DNA from: an uncultured Pelagibacteraceae bacterium
Lineage (GTDB): Bacteria; Pseudomonadota; Alphaproteobacteria; Pelagibacterales; Pelagibacteraceae
Assembly (NCBI GenBank): GCA_902560855.1
Contig: CACENJ010000009.1
Coordinates: 1-43,101, forward strand
Direction: 5' to 3'
DNA: 43,101 nt
Shown: positions 17,966 through 27,399 of the stretch, one piece after another
Position numbering within the stretch: the stretch's first letter is position 1
Layout of the letters: the number at the start of each line of letters is the position of its first letter
Notes under the pieces: model-generated
What the model was told of the DNA's origin: nothing
Databases searched by the model: none
Seen by the model: only the letters and a program-made list of their open reading frames with translations
Translations under genes and position numbers: made by a program

Positions 17966-19777
17966 ATGTGCGCAATCTTTGGAATAATTGGCGATTGTAA
18001 TCCTGAATTATTAAGGAAGATTTCTTCCGTACAAAAATTTAGAGGACCGGATGATCAAAACTTCTTTTACGATAAAAATTTAAATTTTTGCTTTGGCAAT
18101 AATCGCCTTGCTGTAATAGATGAAAATTCTGGAAAGCAACCAATGTATTCATTTAATAAAAATTTAATTTGTGTTTTTAACGGAACAATTTTTAATCATT
18201 TAGAACTTAAAGATTTTTTGTTAAAAAAAGGTATTACTTTTCTTACAAATTCTGATACCGAAGTTTTAGTAAATAGTTATTCATATTGGGGTGATCAAGC
18301 GTTTAATTTTTTTGATGGGATGTGGTCAACTGCAATTTATGACATTAATAAATCAGAAATTATTCTTAGCAGAGATTACATTGGCCAAAAACCTCTTTTT
18401 TACGAAGTTCAAAAAAATAAAATAATCTTTTCAAGTCAATTAAATGGAATTTTTCAAGATAAAACTTCTTCTAGATCTATAGATTATAATTCTATACAAA
18501 AATTTTATTTTAATTCAGGAATTTCATCTACAAAAACTTTATTTAAAAATATTAACCAAGTTTCTCCTGGTGAAATGATTAAAATCAATTTAAAAAATCA
18601 AAAAATAAGTAAAAAAGTTTATTGGGATTTAAAAAATGGACCTGATTTTAATACATTTTTTAAAAAAGATATTGATTTATATAAATTTTTTCCAGATGTA
18701 ATAAAAAATTATTCAATTTCCGATATTCAACCAGAATCATTGCTTAGTTCTGGTATAGATTCATATCTTGTTACAAATTTTTTTAATAAAATTTTTGAAA
18801 ATTTTCAAACTTATACTTTATCTTTTAAAGAAAAAAGTTTTAACGAAGCAGATTTCGTTAATAAACATTTTAAAAATTTTAACAAAAATATTATTAATAT
18901 TTCAGATTCTGATTATAAAATAAACTTAGATATAATATTGAAAAATATAGATCACCTCTGTGGTGATACTTCTATTTTACCGACTTACTCAATTATTAAG
19001 AAAACCGGATCTACAAAAGTTGTAATTGGAGGTGATGGTGGCGATGAAGCTTTCTTTGGATACATTGTTTTCAATGCACTTATTTATGCTAAAATTTTTA
19101 AAAGATTACCTAATTTTATTAATTCTTTATTAAAAAATTTAATCAAATTACTTCCTGCAAATAGAAATTATATGAGTTTTTCTTTCAAATCTAAAAAATT
19201 CTTTTCTTCTATTAATAATAATTTTCAGGATTTAGTGCCAATGTGGATGTCTTCATTAACTTTTAATGAAATAAATAAATTATTTGATACTAATAACGAA
19301 TTAGATTTTTTTTGTAATGAACATAGATTTACAAAAAATACATTCAGAAATGCACAGTTATATTTTTATAAATTTTATTTACCAAATTTAGTTTTGTTTA
19401 AAACTGATTTTTCTAGTATGCTAAATTCAAAGGAATACAGAAGTCCTCTTTTGAGTAAAAATGTAATTAATTATTCTTTAAACACTGACGTAAGCGAATT
19501 ATATAATTTTTTCCATAATAAAAAAATTATTCAAAAAAAATTTAATAAAGATTTGCCTAAAAAATTATTTCAGAATCCAAAACATGGCTTTGCTTTTCCA
19601 AGACATAAAATTTTAAATGAAAAAAACGTTTATAATTTTGTTAGAATGGATAAATTAACCAATAAAAAATTTTTTATAAAGAAACTAGATAATTTTGTGA
19701 ATAATAAAGAAGATTGTGGTCAATATTTGTGGAATGAAATAATTTTGACCAACGTTTTAACAAACCTGCAAAGCTAA
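17966..19777 (+). CDS. AsnB-type glutamine amidotransferase (asparagine synthetase family)
   Basis: Glutamine-hydrolysing, ATP-dependent amide-forming enzyme. The 603 residues have an Ntn glutaminase domain with catalytic Cys2 (MCAIFGIIGD), KFRGPDDQNF and NRLAVID, and a synthetase domain with the PPi loop LLSSGIDSYL near residue 262 and GGDGGDEAFFGY near 355. The glutamine-binding motif NGEIYNH reads NGTIFNH here (Thr74 for Glu). Family members in polysaccharide clusters often amidate sugars or peptides rather than make asparagine, and the neighbours (GT2, GMC, GT-C-like) favour that here. It could still be the cell's asparagine synthetase. Confidence 0.82.
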   Translation: MCAIFGIIGDCNPELLRKISSVQKFRGPDDQNFFYDKNLNFCFGNNRLAVIDENSGKQPMYSFNKNLICVFNGTIFNHLELKDFLLKKGITFLTNSDTEVLVNSYSYWGDQAFNFFDGMWSTAIYDINKSEIILSRDYIGQKPLFYEVQKNKIIFSSQLNGIFQDKTSSRSIDYNSIQKFYFNSGISSTKTLFKNINQVSPGEMIKINLKNQKISKKVYWDLKNGPDFNTFFKKDIDLYKFFPDVIKNYSISDIQPESLLSSGIDSYLVTNFFNKIFENFQTYTLSFKEKSFNEADFVNKHFKNFNKNIINISDSDYKINLDIILKNIDHLCGDTSILPTYSIIKKTGSTKVVIGGDGGDEAFFGYIVFNALIYAKIFKRLPNFINSLLKNLIKLLPANRNYMSFSFKSKKFFSSINNNFQDLVPMWMSSLTFNEINKLFDTNNELDFFCNEHRFTKNTFRNAQLYFYKFYLPNLVLFKTDFSSMLNSKEYRSPLLSKNVINYSLNTDVSELYNFFHNKKIIQKKFNKDLPKKLFQNPKHGFAFPRHKILNEKNVYNFVRMDKLTNKKFFIKKLDNFVNNKEDCGQYLWNEIILTNVLTNLQS

Positions 19778-19791
19778 TAAAAATATACAAA

Positions 19792-20670
19792 ATGAATGTT
19801 ACAAGGTTTAATAAAGGTATAATTTCTTCATCAATAGGATCTTTTTGGTGGGGAGTGCTAGGCACATATTATTTTCAATACATTACATTCATAGGAACTT
19901 TTGAAGTTGTTGTTCATAGATCAATTTGGACATGTGTTATTCTTATAATAACAACAACAATTTTTAAAAAATGGCACACGTTTAAAAAAGTTATTTTACA
20001 TAAAAGTAGTTTTTTTATTTTGTTCATTACGGCTATTTTAATCTTTTGTAACTGGACTGTTTGGATCTATGCTGTTGCTACAAATAAAATCATTGATGCA
20101 AGTTTCGGATATTTTATTTTTCCAATATTAAGTGTTTTTTTTGGTTATATTTTTTTAAAAGAAAAATTAAATAAAAAAAGAATAATTTCTATTTTTTTAG
20201 TTTTAATTTCGACTATATACCTTTTATTTAACTTTTCTTCTTTGCCATGGACAGGATTTTCAGTTGCATTATTATGGAGTGTATACAATCTATTAAGAAA
20301 AAAAATAAATGTAGAAACTGATATTGGATTATTAGTTGAAAGTTTATTTATTTTACCTTTAGTTCTTATTTTTTTTTATATTATAATACAAAACAATCAA
20401 AATGATTTTACGTTTGAAAATCTTTCTTTAATGTCATTGATCATGCTTGCAGGACCTATGACTGTGATTCCTTTATTTTTATATATTAAAGGTGTTGAAT
20501 TATCTGGCCTTGGACCATCAGGAATGATTTTTTTTATAACACCAACAAGTCAGTTTTTACTTGGTTTTTTTTATTATAATGAAGATTTAAATTTTCATAA
20601 GCTATTAAGTTTCATTATTATTTGGATTGCTGTATCAATTTATCTAAAAGATCTATATGAAAATAATTAA
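19792..20670 (+). CDS. rarD: RarD-like EamA/DMT-family permease
   Basis: The 292 residues form about ten membrane helices in two EamA repeats. RarD-type features are the start GIISSSIGSFWWGVLGTYY, EVVVHRSIWT, WTVWIYAVATNKIIDASFGYF and the late GPSGMIFFITPTSQFLL. Substrate unknown; RarD was named from chloramphenicol phenotypes but the family has no settled transport substrate. It starts 14 bases after the amidotransferase gene, and its end overlaps mltB by 14 bases, beginning the long plus-strand run. Confidence 0.88.
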   Translation: MNVTRFNKGIISSSIGSFWWGVLGTYYFQYITFIGTFEVVVHRSIWTCVILIITTTIFKKWHTFKKVILHKSSFFILFITAILIFCNWTVWIYAVATNKIIDASFGYFIFPILSVFFGYIFLKEKLNKKRIISIFLVLISTIYLLFNFSSLPWTGFSVALLWSVYNLLRKKINVETDIGLLVESLFILPLVLIFFYIIIQNNQNDFTFENLSLMSLIMLAGPMTVIPLFLYIKGVELSGLGPSGMIFFITPTSQFLLGFFYYNEDLNFHKLLSFIIIWIAVSIYLKDLYENN

Positions 20671-21655
20671 AATTTTATTTGCATCTTTATTATTATTTAT
20701 TCATTATATTTCTATTTGTAACGCTACAGATTTTTCCCAATGGGTTATAGATTTTAAACATAGAGCAATAAAAGCTGGTATCTCCAGTAAAACGGTTAAT
20801 GCTGTTATGGATAATGCTGAATTCATATCAAAGGTTATTGAATATGATCGTTATCAACCTGAGTTTTACGAAGACACATATACATATATAAACAAGAGAG
20901 TTAATAAAGCAAAAATTAAGAAGGGTTTGGATATTTATCAAAATAATAAGAATTTAATAAATGAAGTTGACAAAAATTTTGCAGTTGAAAAAGAATTGCT
21001 TTTATCTCTTATGGGAATTGAAACTAATTTTGGTAAATATTTAGGTAAAATGGATATTATATCTTCAATTTCTACTTTAAGTTTTGATAAAAGGAGAAGC
21101 GAATTTTTTACAAAAGAGTTACTAATACTTTTAAAACTTATTGATGACGGTGTAATTGATCATAAAACTTTATATGGTTCATGGGCCGGAGCCTTTGGTA
21201 ATTTCCAATTTATGCCAAGCACAATTAAAAATTACGCAATAGATTATAATTCAAATTTAGTTATTGAGTTAAAAGAAATTGAAGACTCATTTGCTTCTGC
21301 TGCAAACTATTTGAAAAATATAGGATGGAGAAAGAATAGTCCATGCTTTTATAAAATTGAACTTAACGAAAAAATACCTAAAAAATATTTAAACACTTCA
21401 GCAAAGAAAATTAAAAACAAAAGAAAAATATCATATTTTAAAAAATATATTAATAACATAAATGAAATCAGTGTTAACAAGAATTCGTTAGTAGGCATTG
21501 TGACACCTGATAAAGATATTATACCCGATGCTGAAAATCTATCTCCTGCTTATTTGATTTTTCATAATTATGAACTAATATTAAAATGGAATAGGTCACT
21601 AAGATTTGCCTTGGCCGTTTGTACTCTTAAAGATGAGTTTAAAAATGTTTTATAA
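20657..21655 (+). CDS. mltB: lytic murein transglycosylase, MltB-like
   Basis: Cleaves the glycan strand of peptidoglycan with 1,6-anhydro bond formation in the periplasm. A signal peptide covers residues 1-23 (ending ICNA). Catalytic Glu122 is in LMGIETNFGKYLG, followed by the STLSFDKRR segment and GSWAGAFGNFQFMPST near 175-190, characteristic of the SLT_2 fold. The 332 residues are near the usual length. There is no lipobox, so it is probably soluble. It overlaps both neighbours and precedes the RlpA-like gene, another glycan-strand enzyme family. Confidence 0.93.
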   Translation: MKIIKILFASLLLFIHYISICNATDFSQWVIDFKHRAIKAGISSKTVNAVMDNAEFISKVIEYDRYQPEFYEDTYTYINKRVNKAKIKKGLDIYQNNKNLINEVDKNFAVEKELLLSLMGIETNFGKYLGKMDIISSISTLSFDKRRSEFFTKELLILLKLIDDGVIDHKTLYGSWAGAFGNFQFMPSTIKNYAIDYNSNLVIELKEIEDSFASAANYLKNIGWRKNSPCFYKIELNEKIPKKYLNTSAKKIKNKRKISYFKKYINNINEISVNKNSLVGIVTPDKDIIPDAENLSPAYLIFHNYELILKWNRSLRFALAVCTLKDEFKNVL

Positions 21656-22397
21656 ATTATTCAAATTGTTGATTTTTTTTGTTTTATTTGCATGTGCTAC
21701 AAAACAAACTGATAATATATCAATACCTGAAATACCAAAAAATCATTTTTTAAATAAAGGTTTTGCTTTAATTTATAATGATGATTTGTATAAAGAAAAA
21801 CTAGTTAAAGGAAAGATAGAAAATCGAAGTTTAGTTATATTTCAAAAGAATTTAAAAAAAGATACTGCGGTTAAAATTACAAATTTGAGTAATTCAAAAT
21901 ATTTAATTGCAAAGGTAGGGAAAAATGTTCGATATCCATATTTTTATAATTCTGTTGTTTCTAAACGTATAAGTGATGAATTGGAATTAGATGCTTCAGA
22001 ACCATATATCGAAATTAAAGAAATTGTTGAAGGTTCGTCCTTTATTGCTAAAAAAGCCAAAACTTATGATGAAGAAAAGAAAGTAGCAGACAAAGCTCCT
22101 GTTGATGATATACAAATTAAAGAACTTAGCATTAATAAGAAATCTAAAAAGAAAGTTAAAAAAGAAAATTTTAAATACATATTAAAGATTGCTGATTTTT
22201 ACTTTAAAAAATCAGCTGATCAAATGAAATCAAGAATATCTAATGAAACTTCTATTAAAAATGTAAATATACAGAAATTATCTAGTACAAAATTCAGAGT
22301 TTTTCTTGGTCCTTTTGAAAATTTAAATTCTTTAAAAAAATCTTTTAATGCTATAAAAACTTTAGAATTCGACAGTATAGAAATTATTAGAAATTAA
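21645..22397 (+). CDS. rlpA: RlpA-like septal-ring lipoprotein with SPOR domain
   Basis: Predicted outer-membrane lipoprotein that acts on denuded peptidoglycan glycans. I chose ATG 21645 (MFYKLFKLLIFFVLFACATK): it gives a compact lipoprotein signal with Cys17 in LFAC and overlaps mltB by 11 bases; ATG 21633 is possible. The middle, about residues 30-130, resembles the RlpA double-psi beta-barrel (AVKITNLSNSKYLIAKVGKN), but is divergent and the start of the usual GxASWYG segment reads GFALIYND, so enzyme activity is uncertain. The last 75 residues look like a SPOR domain (YILKIADFYFKKSAD, FRVFLGPFENLNSLKK). It precedes dacC, the usual alphaproteobacterial order. Confidence 0.75.
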   Translation: MFYKLFKLLIFFVLFACATKQTDNISIPEIPKNHFLNKGFALIYNDDLYKEKLVKGKIENRSLVIFQKNLKKDTAVKITNLSNSKYLIAKVGKNVRYPYFYNSVVSKRISDELELDASEPYIEIKEIVEGSSFIAKKAKTYDEEKKVADKAPVDDIQIKELSINKKSKKKVKKENFKYILKIADFYFKKSADQMKSRISNETSIKNVNIQKLSSTKFRVFLGPFENLNSLKKSFNAIKTLEFDSIEIIRN

Positions 22398-22398
22398 C

Positions 22399-23556
22399 AT
22401 GCTTCAAAAATTAAAAATTGTTATTATATTAACTTTTTTATCAGTCTATATTTCTCCATCAAAAGCTGAATTTGATGTGAATGCAAGAACAGCTATACTT
22501 CAGGACTATTTATCAGGAGAAATTTTGTTTGAAAAAGATGCGGATGCCAAAATTTTTCCAGCTTCAATGACAAAAATAATGACCTCTATAATTGTTTTTG
22601 ATTTACTTAAAAAAGGCGAGTTAAGCTTAGATGATAAATTTTTTGTTTCTGAAAATGCTTGGAGATGGTCACAAGCTGGATATTCATCTATGTTTATAAT
22701 GGTAAACGACCAAGTAAGTGTTGAAGATTTACTAAGAGGTATAATAGTTGCATCTGGTAATGATGCCTGTATCGCATTAGCTGAAGGTATAGCGGGAACA
22801 GAAGATGAATTTGCAATAATAATGACTGAAAAAGCTAAAGAGATTGGTATGGATAATACTAATTTTAGTAATTCATCTGGTATTACTTCTTCTTATAATT
22901 ATTCTACAGTTAGAGATGTTTTAATAATGTCAAATTATTTAATAAAAAATTATCCTGATTATTATAAATATTTTAAAGAAGAAGAATTTACTTGGGAACG
23001 AACAGGGGGAGATCCGATAACCCAGGGCAATAGAAATCCATTGCTATACAAAAACATGGGAGTTGATGGTATTAAAACTGGTTATCTTTCAACAGAAAAA
23101 TATTCATTAGCATCATCAATGATAAGAAATGATAGAAGATTAATTGCAGTAGGGAGTGGTTTTGAAACTAAAAATTCTAGATCTAGAGAATCTGCAAAAC
23201 TTTTAACATATGGAATAACAAATTTTGATACAATTAGAATTGCTAAAAAAAGTGAAAAATTCGATAGTTTGGATGTATGGCTAGGTAAAAAAAACACGAT
23301 TGATGTTCATACAAAAGAAGATGTATATAAAACTATACCCAAGGCTAGAAAAAAATATTTAAAAGGAACAGTTGAGTATGAAGGGCCTATTTTAGCTCCC
23401 ATATTAAAAGATGATATTGTAGCTAAACTTAAGATTTTTTATAAAGATGATTTAATAAAAGAATATGACCTTTATGCATCCGAAAACATTAAAAAAGTTA
23501 ATATTTTTTCAAGAATAATAAAATCTATTAACTATTTAATTTGGGGCGATGTATAA
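22399..23556 (+). CDS. dacC: D-alanyl-D-alanine carboxypeptidase (PBP5/6-like)
   Basis: Penicillin-binding DD-carboxypeptidase that trims peptidoglycan pentapeptides. A signal peptide ends near residue 23 (PSKA). The three serine-peptidase motifs are intact: SMTK at 56-59 (nucleophile Ser56), SGN at 119-121 and KTG at 226-228. The C-terminal PBP5-type beta domain follows (GTVEYEGPILAPILKDD). An amphipathic end typical of membrane anchoring is likely (IFSRIIKSINYLIWGDV). It could equally be named dacA or dacF. The stop overlaps tmk by 8 bases. Confidence 0.93.
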   Translation: MLQKLKIVIILTFLSVYISPSKAEFDVNARTAILQDYLSGEILFEKDADAKIFPASMTKIMTSIIVFDLLKKGELSLDDKFFVSENAWRWSQAGYSSMFIMVNDQVSVEDLLRGIIVASGNDACIALAEGIAGTEDEFAIIMTEKAKEIGMDNTNFSNSSGITSSYNYSTVRDVLIMSNYLIKNYPDYYKYFKEEEFTWERTGGDPITQGNRNPLLYKNMGVDGIKTGYLSTEKYSLASSMIRNDRRLIAVGSGFETKNSRSRESAKLLTYGITNFDTIRIAKKSEKFDSLDVWLGKKNTIDVHTKEDVYKTIPKARKKYLKGTVEYEGPILAPILKDDIVAKLKIFYKDDLIKEYDLYASENIKKVNIFSRIIKSINYLIWGDV

Positions 23557-24169
23557 AAAATTAATTATTACCTTTGAAGGAATTGAAGGTTCTGGAAAAA
23601 GCCTGCACATTAAAAATGTAAAAAATTTTCTTAAAAAAAAAAATATACCATTTATTAAATTAAGAGAACCAGGTGGATCAAAAAACTCTGAGAAAATAAG
23701 AAAGTTAATTTTAAGCAATAGATCTACATTTAATAAAAAGACTGATTTATTATTATATTTAGCAGCAAGATGTGAAAATATAGAAACAATCATAAATAAA
23801 AATTATAAAAAAAAAATAATATTATTAGATCGTTTTGTTGATTCTACTCTTGCATACCAGCATTATGGAATGAATCTGGATAAAAAATTTATATATCAAA
23901 TAAATAAATATTTATTAAAGAAAATAAAAATAAATTTTACTTTTTTGCATGTTGTAAATAAAAAAAATTTAATTAGTAGAATTTCTAAAAGAAAAAGAAT
24001 TAATAGATATGATAGATTTGCATATAAATTTTATAATAAAGTGCAGAATGGTTATATGAAAATTGCCAAAAAAAATAAGCGAAAATATTTAATAGTTGAT
24101 TCAAATAAAAAAATTAACGAAAATAAAACTATTATACTAAAAAAAATTAACAAAATTCTTGGTATTTAA
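23549..24169 (+). CDS. tmk: thymidylate kinase
   Basis: Phosphorylates dTMP to dTDP. The P-loop is FEGIEGSGKSLH (residues 9-20), followed by REPGGSKNSEKIR, the DRFVDSTLAYQH (DRx) motif near 93 and a basic LID segment RISKRKRINRYDR. The 206 residues are typical. It overlaps dacC by 8 bases and directly abuts holB, a pairing seen across many bacteria. Confidence 0.95.
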   Translation: MYKKLIITFEGIEGSGKSLHIKNVKNFLKKKNIPFIKLREPGGSKNSEKIRKLILSNRSTFNKKTDLLLYLAARCENIETIINKNYKKKIILLDRFVDSTLAYQHYGMNLDKKFIYQINKYLLKKIKINFTFLHVVNKKNLISRISKRKRINRYDRFAYKFYNKVQNGYMKIAKKNKRKYLIVDSNKKINENKTIILKKINKILGI

Positions 24170-25117
24170 ATGGAATTAATAAACACAAATAACGAAAGCT
24201 CAAATCATCTATATGGTTATGATGATTTTTTTTTATATTTAGTTAATTTATATAACAATAAAAAACTTCCAAATAAAATTATTTTTTCCGGACCTAAAGG
24301 AATTGGCAAATGTACTTTTGCTTATCACTTGATTAATTATATCTTTTCTAAAAATGAAGACTTAAAATATAATCTTAATAATTTTATTATCAATAAATCA
24401 AATAAATCTTATAATTTAGTGATAAATAATACGCATCCTAATTTTTTCTTAATCGATTTATTAAATGATAATAAAGTTATTGAAATTTCTCAAATTAGAG
24501 AAATGATTAATTATGCTAATAAATCATCATTTAATAATAAAGAGAAAATAATACTAATAAATAATGCTGAATATCTTAATTTAAGCTCATCTAACGCTCT
24601 TTTAAAAATAGTTGAAGAACCTAACAATAATATTATTTTTCTTTTGATTTGTGATAGTAGTAAAAAAATTATAGACACACTTAAATCTAGATGTTTAAAA
24701 TTTAATTTTAACTTATCATTTAATGAATGTATAAATATTACAAATAAGATTATTCAAAAAGATATTTCTGAATTAATAAACAAAGATTTAATTTATCACT
24801 ATTCAACTGTAGGTGATTTAATTAATATAGTTAATTTTTCTGCATCTTCAAAATTTAATATTTCAAATATTACTTTAAAAGATTTCTTGATAAATATAAT
24901 TGATGAAAAATATTATAAAAGTGACATGTATATAAAAAATAACATTTTTAAATATATAGAATTATATTTATTTAAGCTAATAGATCCTAGCAAATCTCAA
25001 AAACAAATTTCTCTTCTTTATGAAAATTTTGTTAATAAAATTTATTATTTAAAAAAATTTAATCTAGATGAAGAAAGCTTTTTTATTGAATTCAAAGCAA
25101 AAGTATTAAATGGATAA
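24170..25117 (+). CDS. holB: DNA polymerase III delta' subunit
   Basis: Clamp-loader subunit. The 315 residues are quite diverged but carry GPKGIGKCTF (P-loop, near 42-51), THPNFFLI, EISQIREMI, ILINNAEYLNLSSSNALLK and IVEEPNNNIIFLLI, then LKSRCLKFNF, the usual delta'/gamma-type sensor segments. The zinc cysteine module of gamma/tau is absent. Start ATG follows the tmk stop directly; the end overlaps metG by 8 bases. The position between tmk and metG supports the call. Confidence 0.9.
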   Translation: MELINTNNESSNHLYGYDDFFLYLVNLYNNKKLPNKIIFSGPKGIGKCTFAYHLINYIFSKNEDLKYNLNNFIINKSNKSYNLVINNTHPNFFLIDLLNDNKVIEISQIREMINYANKSSFNNKEKIILINNAEYLNLSSSNALLKIVEEPNNNIIFLLICDSSKKIIDTLKSRCLKFNFNLSFNECINITNKIIQKDISELINKDLIYHYSTVGDLINIVNFSASSKFNISNITLKDFLINIIDEKYYKSDMYIKNNIFKYIELYLFKLIDPSKSQKQISLLYENFVNKIYYLKKFNLDEESFFIEFKAKVLNG

Positions 25118-26648
25118 ATATTATTATATTACTACACCTATCTATTATCCTTCAGGTAAACCTCATATGGGTCATGCCTATTCAAGTATAATCGCTGATT
25201 TCTTTGCTAGATTTAAAAGAATTCAAGGTTATAAAGTTTTTTATCTTACTGGCACTGATGAACATGGTCAAAAGATTCAAAGAGCTGCTGAAAAAAAGGG
25301 AATTGACCCTAAATCTTTCTGTGATGAAATAAGTAAAACTTTTAGAAATCTATCTAAATTATTGAATCTTTCTAATGATGACTTTATCAGAACAACTGAA
25401 TTAAGACATGCAAAATCTGTAGAAAACTTATGGAATATACTTGAAGATAAAAATGAAATTTACTTATCAAAATATTCAGGATGGTATTCAGTTTCTGATG
25501 AAGCTTTTTATTCTGAAGATGAAATTCAAGAAATAGATAATAAAAAAACTGCTAAAACTTCTGGCTCTATAGTAGAATGGATAGAAGAAGAATCTTATTT
25601 TTTTAGATTGTCAAAATGGCAAGAACCTTTGCTTAAGTTTTATTCAGAAAATCCAAAGTTTATTTTACCTGAATCAAGAAAAAATGAAGTGATAAGCTTT
25701 GTTAAAAGTGGCTTAAAAGATTTATCTGTTAGTAGAAAATCATTTTCGTGGGGTATAAAAGTTCCATCTAACAAAGATCATGTTATTTATGTCTGGCTTG
25801 ATGCACTTACCAATTACTTAAGTGCTTTAAACTATCCCCATACAAATAACGATCTTTATAAAAATTATTGGCCTGCTGATTTGCATTTAATTGGCAAGGA
25901 TATATTAAGATTTCACGCTGTATACTGGCCTGCATTTCTTTTAGCTGCAAATATTCCACCTCCCAAAAGAGTTTATGGTCATGGCTGGATATTATCTGGG
26001 GAAGAAAAAATGTCTAAATCAAAAGGTAACATTTTAGATCCGCTAGAAATTATTGATAATTATGGTCTAGACCCTCTAAGATACTATTTAATAAAAGAGG
26101 TTTCTTTTGGCAATGATGGAAACATTTCTAAGGATAAATTAGAAAATTGTATCAATAGTGATTTGGCAAATAACTTCGGAAATTTATGTCAAAGAGTTAT
26201 TGCTTTCACAGAAAAAAATTTAAATCTAAAAATACCTAAAGAGTACGAGTTTATCGAAGATGACACAAGAATTCTTAACCTATATAAATCAAATATCAAT
26301 AATTTGATTGATTATATTGATAATCAAAATTTAAATAATTATGTAAACTTTATTCAAGATCAATTGTTTTCTGCAAACAAATATTTTAATGATCAAGAAC
26401 CTTGGAAAAAAAAATCTGACTTAAAAAGATTAAATACAATAATATATGTTTCTTTAGAATTAATTAGAAAAATATCTATTATGTTATATCCTATAATTCC
26501 TAATACTTCATTGAAAGTACTTAAGATATTTAATATTGAAGAAAAAGATATCGATTTTAATTCTATAAAAAGTCACAATATATTAAAAAAAAATACTAAT
26601 ATTAATAAAATTTCTATTTTATTTAAAAAAATTGAAAAAAATGATTGA
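25110..26648 (+). CDS. metG: methionine--tRNA ligase
   Basis: Charges tRNA-Met. The 512 residues are class I: the HIGH motif appears as PHMGHAYSS (residues 19-27), GTDEHGQKIQ follows, and KMSKS is exact (GEEKMSKSKGN) near residue 300. The connective region (GWYSVSDEAFYSEDEI) lacks zinc-binding cysteines, and there is no C-terminal tRNA-binding (Arc1p-like) domain. The end overlaps tatD by 8 bases. Confidence 0.97.
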   Translation: MDKYYYITTPIYYPSGKPHMGHAYSSIIADFFARFKRIQGYKVFYLTGTDEHGQKIQRAAEKKGIDPKSFCDEISKTFRNLSKLLNLSNDDFIRTTELRHAKSVENLWNILEDKNEIYLSKYSGWYSVSDEAFYSEDEIQEIDNKKTAKTSGSIVEWIEEESYFFRLSKWQEPLLKFYSENPKFILPESRKNEVISFVKSGLKDLSVSRKSFSWGIKVPSNKDHVIYVWLDALTNYLSALNYPHTNNDLYKNYWPADLHLIGKDILRFHAVYWPAFLLAANIPPPKRVYGHGWILSGEEKMSKSKGNILDPLEIIDNYGLDPLRYYLIKEVSFGNDGNISKDKLENCINSDLANNFGNLCQRVIAFTEKNLNLKIPKEYEFIEDDTRILNLYKSNINNLIDYIDNQNLNNYVNFIQDQLFSANKYFNDQEPWKKKSDLKRLNTIIYVSLELIRKISIMLYPIIPNTSLKVLKIFNIEEKDIDFNSIKSHNILKKNTNINKISILFKKIEKND

Positions 26649-27399
26649 TTCTCATTGTCATTTAGATCGTAGTCCATTAATAGAAAATTTAGAAGAAGTA
26701 ATTTCAAGATCAAAAAATATTGGTATAGAAAAATTATTAACAATATCTACCACAAGTTCTTCATTTAAAAATATTTTAAATTTAATTGAATTTGACTCAA
26801 TTATTTATGGTACTTTTGGTATTCATCCACATGAAGCAGACAATGAACTTGTATCTAAAAATGAAATTGTTAAAAAAATTAAGTCTTGTAATAAAATTAT
26901 TGGAGTAGGTGAGACGGGTTTAGATTTTTATTACAGTAATAGTGATAAAAAAAATCAAATAATGAGTTTTCAAAATCATATTGATGCTGCAGTTCAACTA
27001 AACATACCTGTAATTGTACATTCTAGGAATGCGGAAAATGAAACTTTTAATATATTAAATGAATATAAAAATATGAATCTTAAAATCTTGATGCATTGTT
27101 ACACTGGTTCTCGAAATTTCGCAAAAAAATTAATGAAATTTAACACTTATTTTTCTGCTAGTGGAATAATAACATTTAAAAATACTATTGAACTACAAGA
27201 TACATTTAAAACTATCCCTGACGATAAATTGTTAATAGAAACAGATAGTCCTTTTTTAGCACCTGTACCTATGCGTGGTAAAAAAAATGAGCCTAGTTTT
27301 ATTAAATTTACACTTGAAAAATTAGCTGAAATCAAAAATCACGAAATTACTTATTTAGACAAATTAACTACAAATAATTTTAATAAATTATTTTTTTAG
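26641..27399 (+). CDS. tatD: TatD-family metal-dependent DNase/hydrolase
   Basis: TIM-barrel metallohydrolase; TatD proteins act as 3'-5' exonucleases and in D-Tyr/RNA quality control in various reports. I chose ATG 26641, giving the canonical MIDSHCHLD; an in-frame TTG at 26632 is possible but unnecessary. Metal ligands are in DSHCHLD, the Glu of GVGETGLDFYY, HSRNAENET, MHCYTGS and the late ETDSPFLAP. Length is 252 residues, as usual. It overlaps metG by 8 bases and abuts the MBL hydrolase. Confidence 0.94.
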   Translation: MIDSHCHLDRSPLIENLEEVISRSKNIGIEKLLTISTTSSSFKNILNLIEFDSIIYGTFGIHPHEADNELVSKNEIVKKIKSCNKIIGVGETGLDFYYSNSDKKNQIMSFQNHIDAAVQLNIPVIVHSRNAENETFNILNEYKNMNLKILMHCYTGSRNFAKKLMKFNTYFSASGIITFKNTIELQDTFKTIPDDKLLIETDSPFLAPVPMRGKKNEPSFIKFTLEKLAEIKNHEITYLDKLTTNNFNKLFF

